Shown piece after piece: positions 24,125 through 35,280 of a stretch of DNA of 64,000 nt (positions within the stretch are counted from its first letter, which is position 1; every line of letters starts with the position of its first letter). The DNA is from Qaidamihabitans albus (lineage in GTDB: Bacteria > Actinomycetota > Actinomycetes > Mycobacteriales > Pseudonocardiaceae): positions 1-64,000 of the forward strand of contig NZ_JAEHOB010000010.1 of NCBI RefSeq assembly GCF_016464705.1, read 5' to 3'. The position numbers and the translations under genes were made by a program. The notes beneath the pieces were generated by a model. That model was not told the DNA's origin. It made no database searches and was given only the letters and a program-made list of their open reading frames with translations.

Positions 24125-25072
24125 ATGGACGCCTTCGCCGGGCTGCTGGACGGGCCGAGAGCACGCGGGGCGTTCCTGCTGCGGTCGGTCCTGGTGCCGC
24201 CGTGGAGCATCCGCGTGCGGGACCGGGCACCGCTCACGCTGCTGTCGATGGTGCGCGGCGAGGCATCGGTGACCACCGAAGGCGACGACCCGGTGCGGAT
24301 CCGGCCAGGTGACGTCGCCGTGGTACGCGGCCCGGAGCCATACACCGTCTCCGACCAGCCGGGCAGCCGGCCGACCGTGGTGATCCACCCAGGAGCGCGC
24401 AGCACCAGCATCTCCGGCACGGACCTGTGCGAGTCGCTGAATCTGGGCGTCCGCACCTGGGGCGACGACCCGGACAGCCCGACGGTGCTGCTCGTCGGCA
24501 CCTACCAGCTGCACAGTGAGGTCAGCAGGCGGCTGCTGCAGGCGCTGCCCACGCTGCTCGTCGTCCGGGAGGACTCGTGGGACTGCCCGCTGCTCCCCCT
24601 GCTCGGCGCGGAGATCACGAAGGACCTGCCGGGCCAGGACGCGGTCCTCGACCGGCTGCTCGACCTGCTGCTCGTCGCCGTCCTGCGGACCTGGTTCGAT
24701 CGTCCCGGCGCGGGCGCGCCCGCCTGGTACCGGGCCTACGGTGACCCGGTGGTCGGCCGCGCCCTGCGGCTGGTGCACGCCGAGCCGTCGGCGCCGTGGA
24801 CCGTCGCGACACTGGCTGACCGGACGGGGGTCTCCCGCGCCACGCTGGCCCGTCGCTTCACCGACCTGGTCGGCGAGGCCCCGATGGCGTACCTCACCGG
24901 CTGGCGGATGACGCTCGCCGCCGACCTGCTGCGCGAGCCCGAGACGACGGTCGGTGCGGTGGCGCGCAAGGTCGGCTACGGGAGCGCGTTCGCGTTCAGC
25001 TCCGCCTTCAAACGGGTGCGCGGCGTCAGCCCGCAGGTGTACCGCACCGGCGCCCTGGCCACCGCGATCTGA
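24125..25072 (+). CDS. AraC-family regulator with N-terminal cupin domain
   Basis: The 315-residue protein has an N-terminal cupin sensor (about 1-190; LLSMVRGEASVTTEGDDPV, IRPGDVAVVRGPEPYTV) and a C-terminal double HTH (about 205-310; VATLADRTGVSRATLARRF and VGAVARKVGYGSAFAFSSAF, with FKRVRGVSPQVYR). It belongs to the cupin_6/AraC branch often found beside DUF1772 or short-chain oxidoreductase genes. The ATG at 24125 follows the degenerate hairpin repeat. It is divergent from the DUF1772 gene and probably controls it. It is convergent with metF across a strong terminator. Confidence 0.9.
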   Translation: MDAFAGLLDGPRARGAFLLRSVLVPPWSIRVRDRAPLTLLSMVRGEASVTTEGDDPVRIRPGDVAVVRGPEPYTVSDQPGSRPTVVIHPGARSTSISGTDLCESLNLGVRTWGDDPDSPTVLLVGTYQLHSEVSRRLLQALPTLLVVREDSWDCPLLPLLGAEITKDLPGQDAVLDRLLDLLLVAVLRTWFDRPGAGAPAWYRAYGDPVVGRALRLVHAEPSAPWTVATLADRTGVSRATLARRFTDLVGEAPMAYLTGWRMTLAADLLREPETTVGAVARKVGYGSAFAFSSAFKRVRGVSPQVYRTGALATAI

Positions 25073-25090
25073 CCGGGCCACGCGCAAGAA

Positions 25091-25124
25091 GGTGGCGGCC
25101 GCTCGCCGTTGAGCGGCCGCCACC
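25091..25124. terminator. Bidirectional terminator between araC-type gene and metF
   Basis: A perfect 14-bp inverted repeat (25091-25104 and 25111-25124, core GGTGGCGGCCGCTC) with a 6-nt loop sits between the convergent stops at 25072 and 25142. It serves both strands. Confidence 0.85.
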
Positions 25125-25141
25125 GGCCCGGTCCGGCTCGG

Positions 25142-26032
25142 TCACCTCGCCGTGAGCGGCGACCAGTAATCGAGCATCTCGGCGAACGTCTCGAAGGCGG
25201 GCTTGGAGGGGCCGTAGGGCGCCTCCAGGTGAATGCTCAGCGGGAAGCCGAGGTCGGCGACCCCGTCGATCACCCGCTTGTACAGGTCGACGAGCTCGCG
25301 CTTGCGCTCGGCGAAGGAACGCTCCGCGATCTTGGCGACGAACTCCTGCTCCTGCTTGACCAGGTCGTTGCCCGGGTCCTGGATGAGCCAGTCGATCAGC
25401 CGCACCCTGGCCTCGGCGCCGGGCACGAAGCCGAAGGAGAGCAGGATCTCCGGCCGGTGTGGGGTCTGCTTGGCGAAGTCGGTCAGGAACTCCACGATGG
25501 CGTCGGAGAAGAGGAGCTGGGTCATCCCAAAGGTGGCGCCGCGATCGCACTTGAACCCGAAGCGTCCCTGCTCCTCGTCGCGGGTCGGGATCAGGATGGC
25601 GCCACGGTTGTCCACGAGGCCCTGGAACTCGGCGAGCGCGTCGGTCGGTGCCATCCCCGGACCGTCGCCGTCGCTCATCGTGCGCGGCACCCCGACGAAG
25701 GTGATGCCGTCCATCCCCGCGTCCAGCAGCGTGCGCAGCCGCTGCGTGAGCCGGTCCTTGCCGTCGAAGGCGGTGACCTGGGTACAGAGGCCACGTACGT
25801 CGCCGAACTCGGGCCGTACCGCGTTCCAGAAGTCCAGCGTGTCCATCTTCGGCTTCATCTCGACCGGGCGGTCGTCGTCCTCGGCGATCATGCCGGGGAT
25901 CATCAGATGCTTGATCTGGCCGGTCATGCCGCTGGCGCGGCAGCTGTCGGTGACCTTGCGACTCACTTCGACCGCCTGCTCGACGCCGCCGTCGAGGTCC
26001 GGTGGAACGAGCTCGAGTGCGATGGTTTTCAT
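25142..26032 (-). CDS. metF: Methylenetetrahydrofolate reductase (mycobacterial-type MetF)
   Basis: The 296-residue barrel protein matches in outline the actinobacterial MTHFR branch, rather than E. coli MetF. Segments recalled as conserved include IALELVPP at the start, MIPGMIAEDDDRP, GLCTQVTAF and RFGFKCDRGATFGMTQLL. It reduces 5,10-methylene-THF to 5-methyl-THF, the methyl donor for MetH. Mycobacterial members of this branch have been described as working without bound flavin; whether this applies here is inference. The ATG at 26032 follows AAGGA. It is the last gene of the betaine/SAM-cycle unit, 93 bp after ahcY, and that gap can fold into alternative hairpins. It closes the methyl-supply loop. 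Confidence 0.82.
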   Translation of the reverse strand: MKTIALELVPPDLDGGVEQAVEVSRKVTDSCRASGMTGQIKHLMIPGMIAEDDDRPVEMKPKMDTLDFWNAVRPEFGDVRGLCTQVTAFDGKDRLTQRLRTLLDAGMDGITFVGVPRTMSDGDGPGMAPTDALAEFQGLVDNRGAILIPTRDEEQGRFGFKCDRGATFGMTQLLFSDAIVEFLTDFAKQTPHRPEILLSFGFVPGAEARVRLIDWLIQDPGNDLVKQEQEFVAKIAERSFAERKRELVDLYKRVIDGVADLGFPLSIHLEAPYGPSKPAFETFAEMLDYWSPLTAR

Positions 26033-26045
26033 GCGTTCCTTCTCG

Positions 26046-26117
26046 TCGTGTCCGCGGTTAAGGACCGTCCGTCCGCGCCCTGCGACGCGCTCACGCGTGC
26101 ACAGGGCGCGGACACGA
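26046..26117 (-). promoter_or_regulatory. Possible attenuator-like alternative hairpins upstream of metF
   Basis: In the metF mRNA leader, the 5' segment (26117-26102) can pair with 26082-26071 (12 bp, CAGGGCGCGGAC type). Or its outer part can pair with 26056-26046 (11 bp, TCGTGTCCGCG), which lies just before the AAGGA ribosome site. Both pairings use 26107-26113, so they exclude each other. A small inner stem (26085-26089 with 26094-26098) adds to the first form. No known riboswitch class was recognised. Confidence 0.4.
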
Positions 26118-26125
26118 CGCGAGGA

Positions 26126-27583
<1,458 letters not shown>

Positions 27584-27628
27584 GGCTTCCTTTCCCTTGT
27601 TGCGGGGTTGTGCAACGGTCGTGATCTG

Positions 27629-30600
27629 TCAGGTGTTGAAGTATTTCGCTTCCGGATGGTGCGCGACGATCGCGTCCGTGGACTGCTCCGGGTGCAGCTG
27701 GAACTCCTCGGACAGCTCCACCCCGATCCGCTCGGCCTCGAGCAGGTCCACGATCTTCGCCCGGTCCTCCAGGTCCGGGCACGCACCGTAGCCCAGGGAG
27801 AACCGCGCGCCCCGGTAGCCGAGCTTGAAGAACTGCTGCACGTCGTCCGGGTCCTCCGCGGCCACCGACGCACCGGAGGAGAACTGCAGCTCCTGCCGGA
27901 TGCGGCGATGCCAGTACTCGGCGAGCGCCTCGGTCAGCTGCACGCCGATGCCGTGGATCTCCAGGTAGTCCCGGTAGGCGTTCCTGGCGAACAGCTCGTT
28001 GGCGTAGTCGGCGATCGGCTGGCCCATCGTGACCAGCTGCAGCGGCAGGACGTCCACGCCGCCGGTCTCCTCCGCCTTCTCCCGCGAACGGTAGAAGTCG
28101 GCGAGGCAGAGCCGCCGGTCCCGCCGCTGCCTCGGGAAGCGGAACCGCAGCCGCTCGGGTGCGTCCGGCTCGTCCTTGTCGAGCACGATCAGGTCGTTGC
28201 CCTCGGAGATGCACGGGAAGTAGCCGTACACCAGTGCCGCGTGCTGCAGGATCCCGGCCGTCGAGAGCTCGTCGATCCACGCCCGCAGGCGCGGCCTTCC
28301 CTCGGACTCGACAAGCTCCTCATAGGACGGTCCCTCGCCCTTCTTCGCGCCACGCAGGCCCCACTGACCGAAGAACGTGGCGCGCTCGTCAAGCAGCGAA
28401 AGGTAGTCGGCGACCGGAACACCCTTGACCACCTTCGAGCCCCAGAACGCGGGCGTCGGTACCGGCACATCGGCGTCCACATCGGACCTCGTTGTGTCCT
28501 CGACGCTCGGTTCGTCGCCCTGCTCCGCCTTGCGCTTCTCGGCGATCCGCAGCGAACGCTCCCGCCGCGCCTTGCGCTCGGCCTTCTTCTCCTGCTCCGC
28601 CGCGTCCTCCTCCGGCGTCTCCCCCCGTTTGATCGCCATCAGGCGATCCATCAGGTTGAGCCCCTCGAAGGCGTCCTTGGCGTAGCGGACGTCACCCTCG
28701 TACACCTCATCGAGGTCGTTCTCGACGAACGTGCGGGTCAGCGCCGCGCCGCCGAGCATCACGGGGTACTTCTGCGCGAGGCCGCGCGAGTTCATCTCCC
28801 GCAGGTTGTCCTTCATGATGACCGTGGACTTGACCAGCAGGCCGGACATGCCGATGGCGTCGACCTTGTGCTCCTCGGCGGCCTCGAGGATCGCGTTGAT
28901 CGGCTGCTTGATGCCGATGTTCACGACGTCGTAGCCGTTGTTGGACACGATGATGTCCACGAGGTTCTTGCCGATGTCGTGCACATCGCCCTTGACCGTC
29001 GCGAGCAGCAGCTTGCCCTTCCCGCCGGAGTCGTCCTTCTCCATGTACGGCTCAAGGTGGGCGACGGCGGCCTTCATCACCTCCGCCGACTGGAGCACGA
29101 ACGGCAGCTGCATCTGACCCGAGCCGAACAGGTCGCCGACGACCTTCATCCCCGCGAGGAGATTCTCGTTGATGATCTGCAGCGGCGGCTTCTCCTGCAT
29201 CGCCGCTTCCAGATCCTCGTCGAGCCCGTTGCGCTCGCCGTCGACGATGCGCTTCTCCAGCCGCTCGAACAACGGCAGCTTGGCCAGCTCCTCGGCCCGC
29301 GACTCGCGGCTCGAGGAGGTCGTCTTGCCCTCGAACAGCGACATCAGCTTCTGCAGCGGGTCGTAGGCGTCCTCGCCCTCGGTCTCCGCGGTGCGCCGGT
29401 CGTAGATCAGGTCGAGCGCGACCTGCCGCTGCTCCTCGTCGATCTTGTTCATCGGGAGGATCTTCGACGAGTTCACGATCGCCGAGTCGAGCCCGGCCTC
29501 CCGGCACTCGTGCAGGAACACCGAGTTGAGCACCTGGCGCGCCGCCGGGTTGAGCCCGAACGAGACGTTGGAAAGGCCGAGCGTGGTCTGCACGTCCGGG
29601 TGCCGTCGCTTCAGCTCCCGGATCGCGTTGATCGTCTCGATGCCGTCCCTGCGGACCTCCTCCTGCCCCGTGGTGATCGGGAAGACGAGGCAGTCGATGA
29701 TGATCGCCGACTTGTCGAGACCCCAGTTGGTCGTAAGGTCCTCGATCATGCGCTCGGCGACGCCGAGCTTCCAGTCCGCCGTGCGCGCCTGGCCCTCCTC
29801 GTCGATGCAGGTGACGACCACGGTCGCGCCGTGCTCGACCACCATCTCCATCACCCGCTGGAACCGGCCGCCCGGCTCGGTGCCGTCCTCGTAGTTCACC
29901 GAGTTGACCGCGCACCGGCCACCGAGATGTTCCAGCCCGGCCTGGATGACGTCCGGCTCGGTGGAGTCGACCATGACCGGCAGCGTCGACGCCGTGGCGA
30001 GCCGCGACGCCAGCTCCCGCATGTCCCTGGTCCCGTCGCGGCCCACGTAGTCCACGCACAGGTCCAGCATGTGCGCGCCCTCGCGGGTCTGCGACTTCGC
30101 GATCTCGACGCAGTCGGCGTAGCGCTCCTCCAGCATCGCCTCGCGGAACGCCTTCGAACCGTTGGCGTTGGTGCGCTCGCCGACGTTGAGGATCGAGGCG
30201 TCCTGCTCGAACGGCACCGCCTGGTACACCGACGACACCGAGGGAACAATCTCCGGCTCCCGCACCTTCGGTGGCAGGTCGGCCACCGCCTCCACCACCG
30301 CACGGACGTGCTCGCCGGTGGTGCCGCAGCAGCCACCGACCAGCCGCGCACCGAAGTCGGTGACGAATCCGGCCAGCGCCTCGGCCAGCTCGTGCGGCCG
30401 CAACGGGTACACCGCGCCGTTCGGGCCGAGCTCGGGCAGCCCGGCGTTGGGCATCACCGAGATCGGCACCTGCGCATGCTGTGCGAGCACCCGCAGGTGC
30501 TCGCTCATCTCCGCGGGACCGGTCGCGCAGTTCATCCCGATCAGGTCGATACCGAGCGGTTCGAGCGCCGTCAGCGCGGCCCCGATCTCGGAGCCGACCA

Positions 30601-31201
30601 GCATCGTGCCGGTCTGCTCCACGGTGACCTGCGCGATGATCGGCACGCGCCGGCCCACCTGCGCCATCGCCCGCTTGGCGCCGACGATCGCCGCCTTGGT
30701 CTGGAGCAGGTCCTGCGAGGTCTCCACCAGGACCACGTCGATACCGCCCTCGAGCATCCCGAGCGCGTTCTCGACATAGGCGTCCCGCAGCGCGGTGTAC
30801 GGCGCGTGCCCGAGCGTGGGCAGCTTCGTGCCGGGCCCCATCGAGCCGAGCACGAACCGCGGCTTGTCCGGGGTGGAGAATTCGTCGGCGCACTCCCGCG
30901 CCAGCACGGCCCCCTTCTCCGCGAGATCACGGATCCGGTCCTCGATGCCGTACTCGGCGAGATTGGCCAGGTTCGTACCGAACGTGTTCGTCTCGATCGC
31001 GTCCGAACCCGCCTCGAGGAACTCCCGGTACACCGACCGCACCACGTCGGGACGCGTTTCGTTGAGGATCTCGTTGCAGCCCTCGAGCTGGGCGAAGTCG
31101 TCCAGCGTCAGGTCATGGGCCTGCAGCGCGGTACCCATTCCACCGTCGGCGACCAGCACCCGCCGGTCGAGTTCGGTGAGAAACGCACTCTCCATATTCA
31201 C
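27629..31201 (-). CDS. metH: Cobalamin-dependent methionine synthase
   Basis: The 1190-residue enzyme is modular. A homocysteine-binding barrel has zinc Cys residues in LVGGCCGTTGEHV (about 1-320). A pterin-binding barrel follows (about 340-620, LNVGERTNANGSK). The B12 cap and Rossmann domains carry DVHDIGKNLV with the cobalt-ligand His (about 750). An AdoMet-reactivation domain ends near RFSLGYGACP (about 1130). It methylates homocysteine with 5-methyl-THF. The GTG at 31201 overlaps the adoK stop as GTGA; ATG at 31195 is an equally plausible start. It contains a Lys/Glu/Arg-rich linker (about 860-900). No B12-riboswitch sits in front, as it is internal in the operon. Vitamin B12 is therefore needed for this betaine route. 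Confidence 0.97.
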   Translation of the reverse strand: MNMESAFLTELDRRVLVADGGMGTALQAHDLTLDDFAQLEGCNEILNETRPDVVRSVYREFLEAGSDAIETNTFGTNLANLAEYGIEDRIRDLAEKGAVLARECADEFSTPDKPRFVLGSMGPGTKLPTLGHAPYTALRDAYVENALGMLEGGIDVVLVETSQDLLQTKAAIVGAKRAMAQVGRRVPIIAQVTVEQTGTMLVGSEIGAALTALEPLGIDLIGMNCATGPAEMSEHLRVLAQHAQVPISVMPNAGLPELGPNGAVYPLRPHELAEALAGFVTDFGARLVGGCCGTTGEHVRAVVEAVADLPPKVREPEIVPSVSSVYQAVPFEQDASILNVGERTNANGSKAFREAMLEERYADCVEIAKSQTREGAHMLDLCVDYVGRDGTRDMRELASRLATASTLPVMVDSTEPDVIQAGLEHLGGRCAVNSVNYEDGTEPGGRFQRVMEMVVEHGATVVVTCIDEEGQARTADWKLGVAERMIEDLTTNWGLDKSAIIIDCLVFPITTGQEEVRRDGIETINAIRELKRRHPDVQTTLGLSNVSFGLNPAARQVLNSVFLHECREAGLDSAIVNSSKILPMNKIDEEQRQVALDLIYDRRTAETEGEDAYDPLQKLMSLFEGKTTSSSRESRAEELAKLPLFERLEKRIVDGERNGLDEDLEAAMQEKPPLQIINENLLAGMKVVGDLFGSGQMQLPFVLQSAEVMKAAVAHLEPYMEKDDSGGKGKLLLATVKGDVHDIGKNLVDIIVSNNGYDVVNIGIKQPINAILEAAEEHKVDAIGMSGLLVKSTVIMKDNLREMNSRGLAQKYPVMLGGAALTRTFVENDLDEVYEGDVRYAKDAFEGLNLMDRLMAIKRGETPEEDAAEQEKKAERKARRERSLRIAEKRKAEQGDEPSVEDTTRSDVDADVPVPTPAFWGSKVVKGVPVADYLSLLDERATFFGQWGLRGAKKGEGPSYEELVESEGRPRLRAWIDELSTAGILQHAALVYGYFPCISEGNDLIVLDKDEPDAPERLRFRFPRQRRDRRLCLADFYRSREKAEETGGVDVLPLQLVTMGQPIADYANELFARNAYRDYLEIHGIGVQLTEALAEYWHRRIRQELQFSSGASVAAEDPDDVQQFFKLGYRGARFSLGYGACPDLEDRAKIVDLLEAERIGVELSEEFQLHPEQSTDAIVAHHPEAKYFNT

Positions 31202-32175
31202 ACTCGCAGCTTTGATTCGATCTCGGCCGCGGCGTCACTGCCGTAGGCTCTGGCCACGCGGTTGGAGAAGTCCGAACGGTCCAGCCGGTACTCCTGCGGC
31301 CCCACGGACTCGAGCACGATCCCGGCGAGCACGCAGCCGGCCTGCGCGGACCGTTCCATGCTCATCTTGCAGCTCAGGCCCCACAGGAAGCCCGCCCGGA
31401 AGGCGTCGCCGACACCGGTGGGCTCCACCTCGTCGACGCCGGGCACGGCATCGACGGACACCGGGTCGTGGCCCTTGCCCTCGATCCGCACGCCCTTGCC
31501 GCCGTAGGTGGTGACCCAGCTGCCGACGCGTTCGAGCACCTCGTCCGTCGACCAGCCGGTGTGCTTGCGCAGCAGCGAACTCTCGTACTCGTTGGTGAAC
31601 AGGTAGGCGGCGCCGTCGACCAGGTTGCGGACGTCCTCACCCGGCATGATGGCCAGCTGCTGCGAGATGTCGGCCGCGAACGTGAAGCCACGCTGCCTGC
31701 ACTCCTCGGTGTGGCGCAGCATCGCCTCGGGGTCGTTCGGTGCGATGAGCACGAGGTCCAGGTCGCCGACCCGGTCGGCGACGGTCTGCAGCTCGATCTC
31801 CCTGGCCTCGCTCATCGCTCCCGCGTAGAAGGACGCGATCTGGTTCTGTGTCTCGTCGGTCGTGCACAGGAAACGGGCCGTGTGCTTGTCGGGCGACACA
31901 TGCACGGACTTGGTGTCCACGCCGTGCCGGTCCAGCCAGGCACGGTAGTCGTCGAAGTCCTTGCCGACCGCGCCGACCAGGACCGGCGAGAGGCCCATCC
32001 GCCCCAGCGCGAACGCGATGTTCGCGGCCACGCCGCCCCTGCGGATGTCCAACTGCTCGACCAGGAAGGACAGCGAGACGCTCTCCAGCTGGTCGGCGAC
32101 GAACTGATCGCTGAACCGGCCGGAGAAGGACATCAGATGGTCGGTAGCGATCGAACCGGTTACCGCGATGCGCAT
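31198..32175 (-). CDS. adoK: Adenosine kinase, PfkB family (mycobacterial AdoK type)
   Basis: The 325-residue kinase starts MRIAVTGSIATDHLM, as in M. tuberculosis AdoK (Rv2202c). It keeps RRGGVAANIAFALG, TARFLCTT, ASFYAGAMSEARE and the catalytic/anion-hole GVGDAFRAGF. Its length matches that enzyme rather than the eukaryotic type. It phosphorylates adenosine to AMP. The ATG at 32175 follows GAGGAG by 9 nt, and the longer frame upstream is not supported. It sits between metK and metH; its stop overlaps the metH start. By clearing adenosine it pulls the reversible SAH hydrolysis forward and returns the ribosyl-adenine to ATP for MetK. Confidence 0.93.
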   Translation of the reverse strand: MRIAVTGSIATDHLMSFSGRFSDQFVADQLESVSLSFLVEQLDIRRGGVAANIAFALGRMGLSPVLVGAVGKDFDDYRAWLDRHGVDTKSVHVSPDKHTARFLCTTDETQNQIASFYAGAMSEAREIELQTVADRVGDLDLVLIAPNDPEAMLRHTEECRQRGFTFAADISQQLAIMPGEDVRNLVDGAAYLFTNEYESSLLRKHTGWSTDEVLERVGSWVTTYGGKGVRIEGKGHDPVSVDAVPGVDEVEPTGVGDAFRAGFLWGLSCKMSMERSAQAGCVLAGIVLESVGPQEYRLDRSDFSNRVARAYGSDAAAEIESKLRV

Positions 32176-32297
32176 TCGGGCACACTCCTCGATCTCGTAG
32201 GCAAGAGGAAGCTCCGCACACGCCCGGCGGGGTGCGCCCACCGGGCGCACCACCGCAGGTCGTGGATGTGGAGCCGAAAACGGAGAACGCGGCCCAC

Positions 32298-33497
32298 TCA
32301 GGCTTTCGCCGCGTCCTTGAGCGCCGCGGCACGGTCCGTGCGCTCCCAGGGCAGGTCGAGGTCACCCCGGCCGAAGTGCCCGTAGGACGCCGTCTGCGCG
32401 TAAATCGGGCGGAGCAGGTCCAGGTCGCGGATGATCGCGGCCGGGCGAAGGTCGAACACCTCGTCGATCGCGGCCTGGATCTTCTCCGGCGCCACCTTCT
32501 CGGTGCCGAAGGTCTCCACGAACAGGCCAACCGGAGCCGCCTTGCCGATCGCGTACGCCACCTGGATCTCGACCCGGTCGGCGAGGCCGGCCGCCACCAC
32601 GTTCTTGGCGACCCACCGCGTCGCGTACGCCGCGGAACGGTCCACCTTGGACGGGTCCTTGCCGGAGAAGGCGCCACCGCCGTGCCGCGCCATGCCGCCG
32701 TAGGTGTCCACGATGATCTTGCGGCCGGTCAGGCCCGCGTCGCCCATCGGGCCGCCGACGACGAACCGGCCCGTCGGGTTGATCAGGAGCTTCGGCTCCT
32801 CGGCGTCGAGCCCGAGCGACTCGATCTCCGGGGTGATGACCTTCTGCTTGAGGTCGACCGCCAGCTGCGAGTCGAGGTCGATGCCCTCGGCGTGCTGGCT
32901 GGAGATCACCACGGTGTCCAGCCGGACGGGCTGGTCGCCGTTGTACTCGATGGTCACCTGGGTCTTGCCGTCCGCACGCAGGTACGGGATGGTGCCGTTC
33001 TTGCGGACCTCCGTCAGCCTGCGGGAGAGGCGGTGCGCCAGCGCGATCGGCATCGGCATCAGCTCCGGCGTGTCCGAGCACGCGTAGCCGAACATCAGGC
33101 CCTGGTCACCGGCGCCCTGCTTGTCGAGGTCGTCCAGCGCGTTCTCCAGCCGCGACTCGTACGCCGTGTCCACGCCCTGGGCGATGTCCGGAGACTGCGC
33201 GTCGATCGCGACGTTCACGCCGCAGGAGTTGCCGTCGAAGCCCTTGGCCGAGGAGTCGTAGCCGATGTCCAGGACCTTCTCCCGGACCAGGGCGGGAACG
33301 TCGACGTATGCCTCGGTCGTCACCTCGCCCGCGATGTGCACCTGGCCCGTCGTGATCAGCGACTCGACCGCGACGCGGCTGCGCGGGTCGGCGGCCAGCA
33401 TCGCGTCCAGGATGGTGTCGCTGATCGCGTCGCACATCTTGTCCGGGTGACCCTCGGTCACGGACTCGCTGGTGAACAACCTTCGGTTAGCAGTCAC
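32298..33497 (-). CDS. metK: S-adenosylmethionine synthetase
   Basis: This 399-residue enzyme is full length, with the N-terminal [16 protein letters not shown] motif, the [12 protein letters not shown] hexapeptide-type ATP site and the phosphate-binding [19 protein letters not shown] loop. It makes S-adenosylmethionine from methionine and ATP. The GTG at 33497 follows an AGGGCG site. It lies 79 bp after the methyltransferase gene on the same strand, followed by adoK. Housekeeping actinobacteria usually carry metK elsewhere (near coaBC/priA). Whether this copy is the only one or a second, osmotic-stress copy cannot be seen from this window. Confidence 0.97.
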   Translation of the reverse strand: MTANRRLFTSESVTEGHPDKMCDAISDTILDAMLAADPRSRVAVESLITTGQVHIAGEVTTEAYVDVPALVREKVLDIGYDSSAKGFDGNSCGVNVAIDAQSPDIAQGVDTAYESRLENALDDLDKQGAGDQGLMFGYACSDTPELMPMPIALAHRLSRRLTEVRKNGTIPYLRADGKTQVTIEYNGDQPVRLDTVVISSQHAEGIDLDSQLAVDLKQKVITPEIESLGLDAEEPKLLINPTGRFVVGGPMGDAGLTGRKIIVDTYGGMARHGGGAFSGKDPSKVDRSAAYATRWVAKNVVAAGLADRVEIQVAYAIGKAAPVGLFVETFGTEKVAPEKIQAAIDEVFDLRPAAIIRDLDLLRPIYAQTASYGHFGRGDLDLPWERTDRAAALKDAAKA

Positions 33498-33576
33498 AAT
33501 GGCGCCCTATCTGTCGGAAACGATGGTCGGTTTCGTCAGTCTCGTCGGTGTGTTCCGCGTCAGTGCGGCACGTCTG

Positions 33577-35280
33577 TCAGGCACGCGCGTGGAAGATGCC
33601 CCACGCGAGGTTGCCGCCGCGGCCGCCGTCGACCCAGTGCTGCAGGCCGACCTTCATCCGCGACAGGTACTCCGCACTGACGTTCTGGGAGATCTCCGCC
33701 TCACGCTGCTCGGTCTCCTGCAGGACCCGACCATAGTGGGTCGCCAGCTGCGGCGTGTGGTCCTCGAACGTGACGGTGTTCATGCCCAGCCGGCCGAGCT
33801 CGCGCTTGTAGAACGCGGGCGAGCCCATGGTGTCGAGGTGCAGGCGGTCGAGAATCGGCTGCAGCGCGCCCTTCTCGCAGTCGTCCGAGGACATCGGGTC
33901 GGTGAAGATGAAGTCACCGCTCGGCTTGAGCACCCTGGCGACCTCCTGCAGCACGCGCAGCCGGTCACCACTGTGCAGCATGGCGTCCTGCGACCAGACG
34001 ACGTCGAAGTGGTTGTCCTCGAAGTCGAGGTCCTCAAAGGACCCGTCGACCACGTCGATCAGCCCGTCCAGGCCCTGTTCGGCGTTGTACTGGCGGTTGC
34101 GGTCGTTCTCGACCTCGCTGAGGTTGAGGCAGGTGACCTTGCAGCCGTACGTCTTGGCCAGATACCTCGCCGCGCCACCGTAACCGGCACCGATGTCGAG
34201 CACGCGGGTGTCCTTGGTGAACGTGAGGTTGCTCGCCATCCGCTCCACGGTGCGGCGGCTCGCCGGCGCGATCGCCTCGTCGGGCGTCTCGTAGAGCCCG
34301 ATGTGGATGTCCTCGCCACCCCAGATGTTGAAGTAGAAGTTGTCCGCGTCGTTGGAGTTGTAGTAGTCCCGCGCGACATTGACCGCGGCGGAGTAGTTCA
34401 GCCGGTCGTCCGTTGTCTTCAGGTAGTTCTTCTCCGCGACGTGGATGAGGAAGTCGGGCTCGTCGGCGGCGAAGGTCTCCTGGAAGTCGCCGAAGGTCTC
34501 GACCCGCTGGAAGCCGACCTCCCGCAGCAGCCGCCGGACATAGTCCTTGCGCAGCGGGAACATGTTGAGGTGGTACTGCGACTTGTCCGGGAAGCTGTAC
34601 CGGAACCGCGCCAGGCCCTCGTCGATGTGCTCGGGCTCGGCGACGACCTCCTCGCCGCAGTAGTAGTAGCTGTGCGTGCTGGAGAAGCCGTTGTCCAGGA
34701 TCGCGTCATAGTTGCGCTGGTCCAGGATCAGCACGCCGTCGTGCTTGAGCACGGCGTAGAACTCCGCCAGCGCCTTGCGGCGGTCCCGCTCGGAGAACAG
34801 GTGGGTGAACGAGTTGCCGAGGCAGATGACCGCGTCGAACTCACCGTGCACGTCGCGGTTGAGCCAGCGCCAGTCGGCGTGCACGACACGCAGGACGTGC
34901 CCGCCGTAGTTCATGCCGTTCTCGAACGCCTTGGCCAGCATCTCCGGGCTGCCGTCGACGCTGACCGTGTCGAAGCCCTCCTCGATGAGCCGCACCGAGT
35001 GGAAACCGGTGCCGGTGGCCACGTCCAGGACGGACTTCACGCCACGGGACTTGAGCAGGTCGACGAAGAACCGGCCCTCGCTCTCGTAGCGCTTCTTCCA
35101 GTCGATGAGGTCGTCCCACTTCTCGACGAAGCCCTTGACGTACTCGTTGGTGTAGTGGTCGGTGTCCCGGACGAGCAGCGGGTCGGTACCGAACTCCTGC
35201 GCCGGATGAGCTTGGATTCCGTCGGCATCGGCCGTTCCAGCCGATGGTACGTCCGTTTGGCCGGGCGTTGAATTGTTCAT
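33577..35280 (-). CDS. Fused glycine/sarcosine N-methyltransferase and sarcosine/dimethylglycine N-methyltransferase (betaine synthase)
   Basis: The 567-residue protein holds two class I SAM methyltransferases. The first (about 40-280, motif I VLDVATGTGFHSVRLIEEGF, then VSVDGSPEML) is GSMT-like. The second (about 290-567, motif I VLDIGAGYGGAARYLAK, with DVVWSQDAMLHSGDR and FTDPM) is SDMT-like. Together they convert glycine through sarcosine and dimethylglycine to glycine betaine with three SAM. In Actinopolyspora halophila the same two activities are fused. The first ~35 residues are a flexible acidic extension. The ATG at 35280 follows GGAGG by 7 nt. It is the first gene of the unit with metK, adoK, metH, ahcY and metF. 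Confidence 0.95.
   Translation of the reverse strand: MNNSTPGQTDVPSAGTADADGIQAHPAQEFGTDPLLVRDTDHYTNEYVKGFVEKWDDLIDWKKRYESEGRFFVDLLKSRGVKSVLDVATGTGFHSVRLIEEGFDTVSVDGSPEMLAKAFENGMNYGGHVLRVVHADWRWLNRDVHGEFDAVICLGNSFTHLFSERDRRKALAEFYAVLKHDGVLILDQRNYDAILDNGFSSTHSYYYCGEEVVAEPEHIDEGLARFRYSFPDKSQYHLNMFPLRKDYVRRLLREVGFQRVETFGDFQETFAADEPDFLIHVAEKNYLKTTDDRLNYSAAVNVARDYYNSNDADNFYFNIWGGEDIHIGLYETPDEAIAPASRRTVERMASNLTFTKDTRVLDIGAGYGGAARYLAKTYGCKVTCLNLSEVENDRNRQYNAEQGLDGLIDVVDGSFEDLDFEDNHFDVVWSQDAMLHSGDRLRVLQEVARVLKPSGDFIFTDPMSSDDCEKGALQPILDRLHLDTMGSPAFYKRELGRLGMNTVTFEDHTPQLATHYGRVLQETEQREAEISQNVSAEYLSRMKVGLQHWVDGGRGGNLAWGIFHARA

Noticed and set aside
27584-27628. SAH riboswitch in front of ahcY
   Set aside because: The gap is only 45 bp and shows just a 4-bp stem; too short for the known SAH-riboswitch fold.
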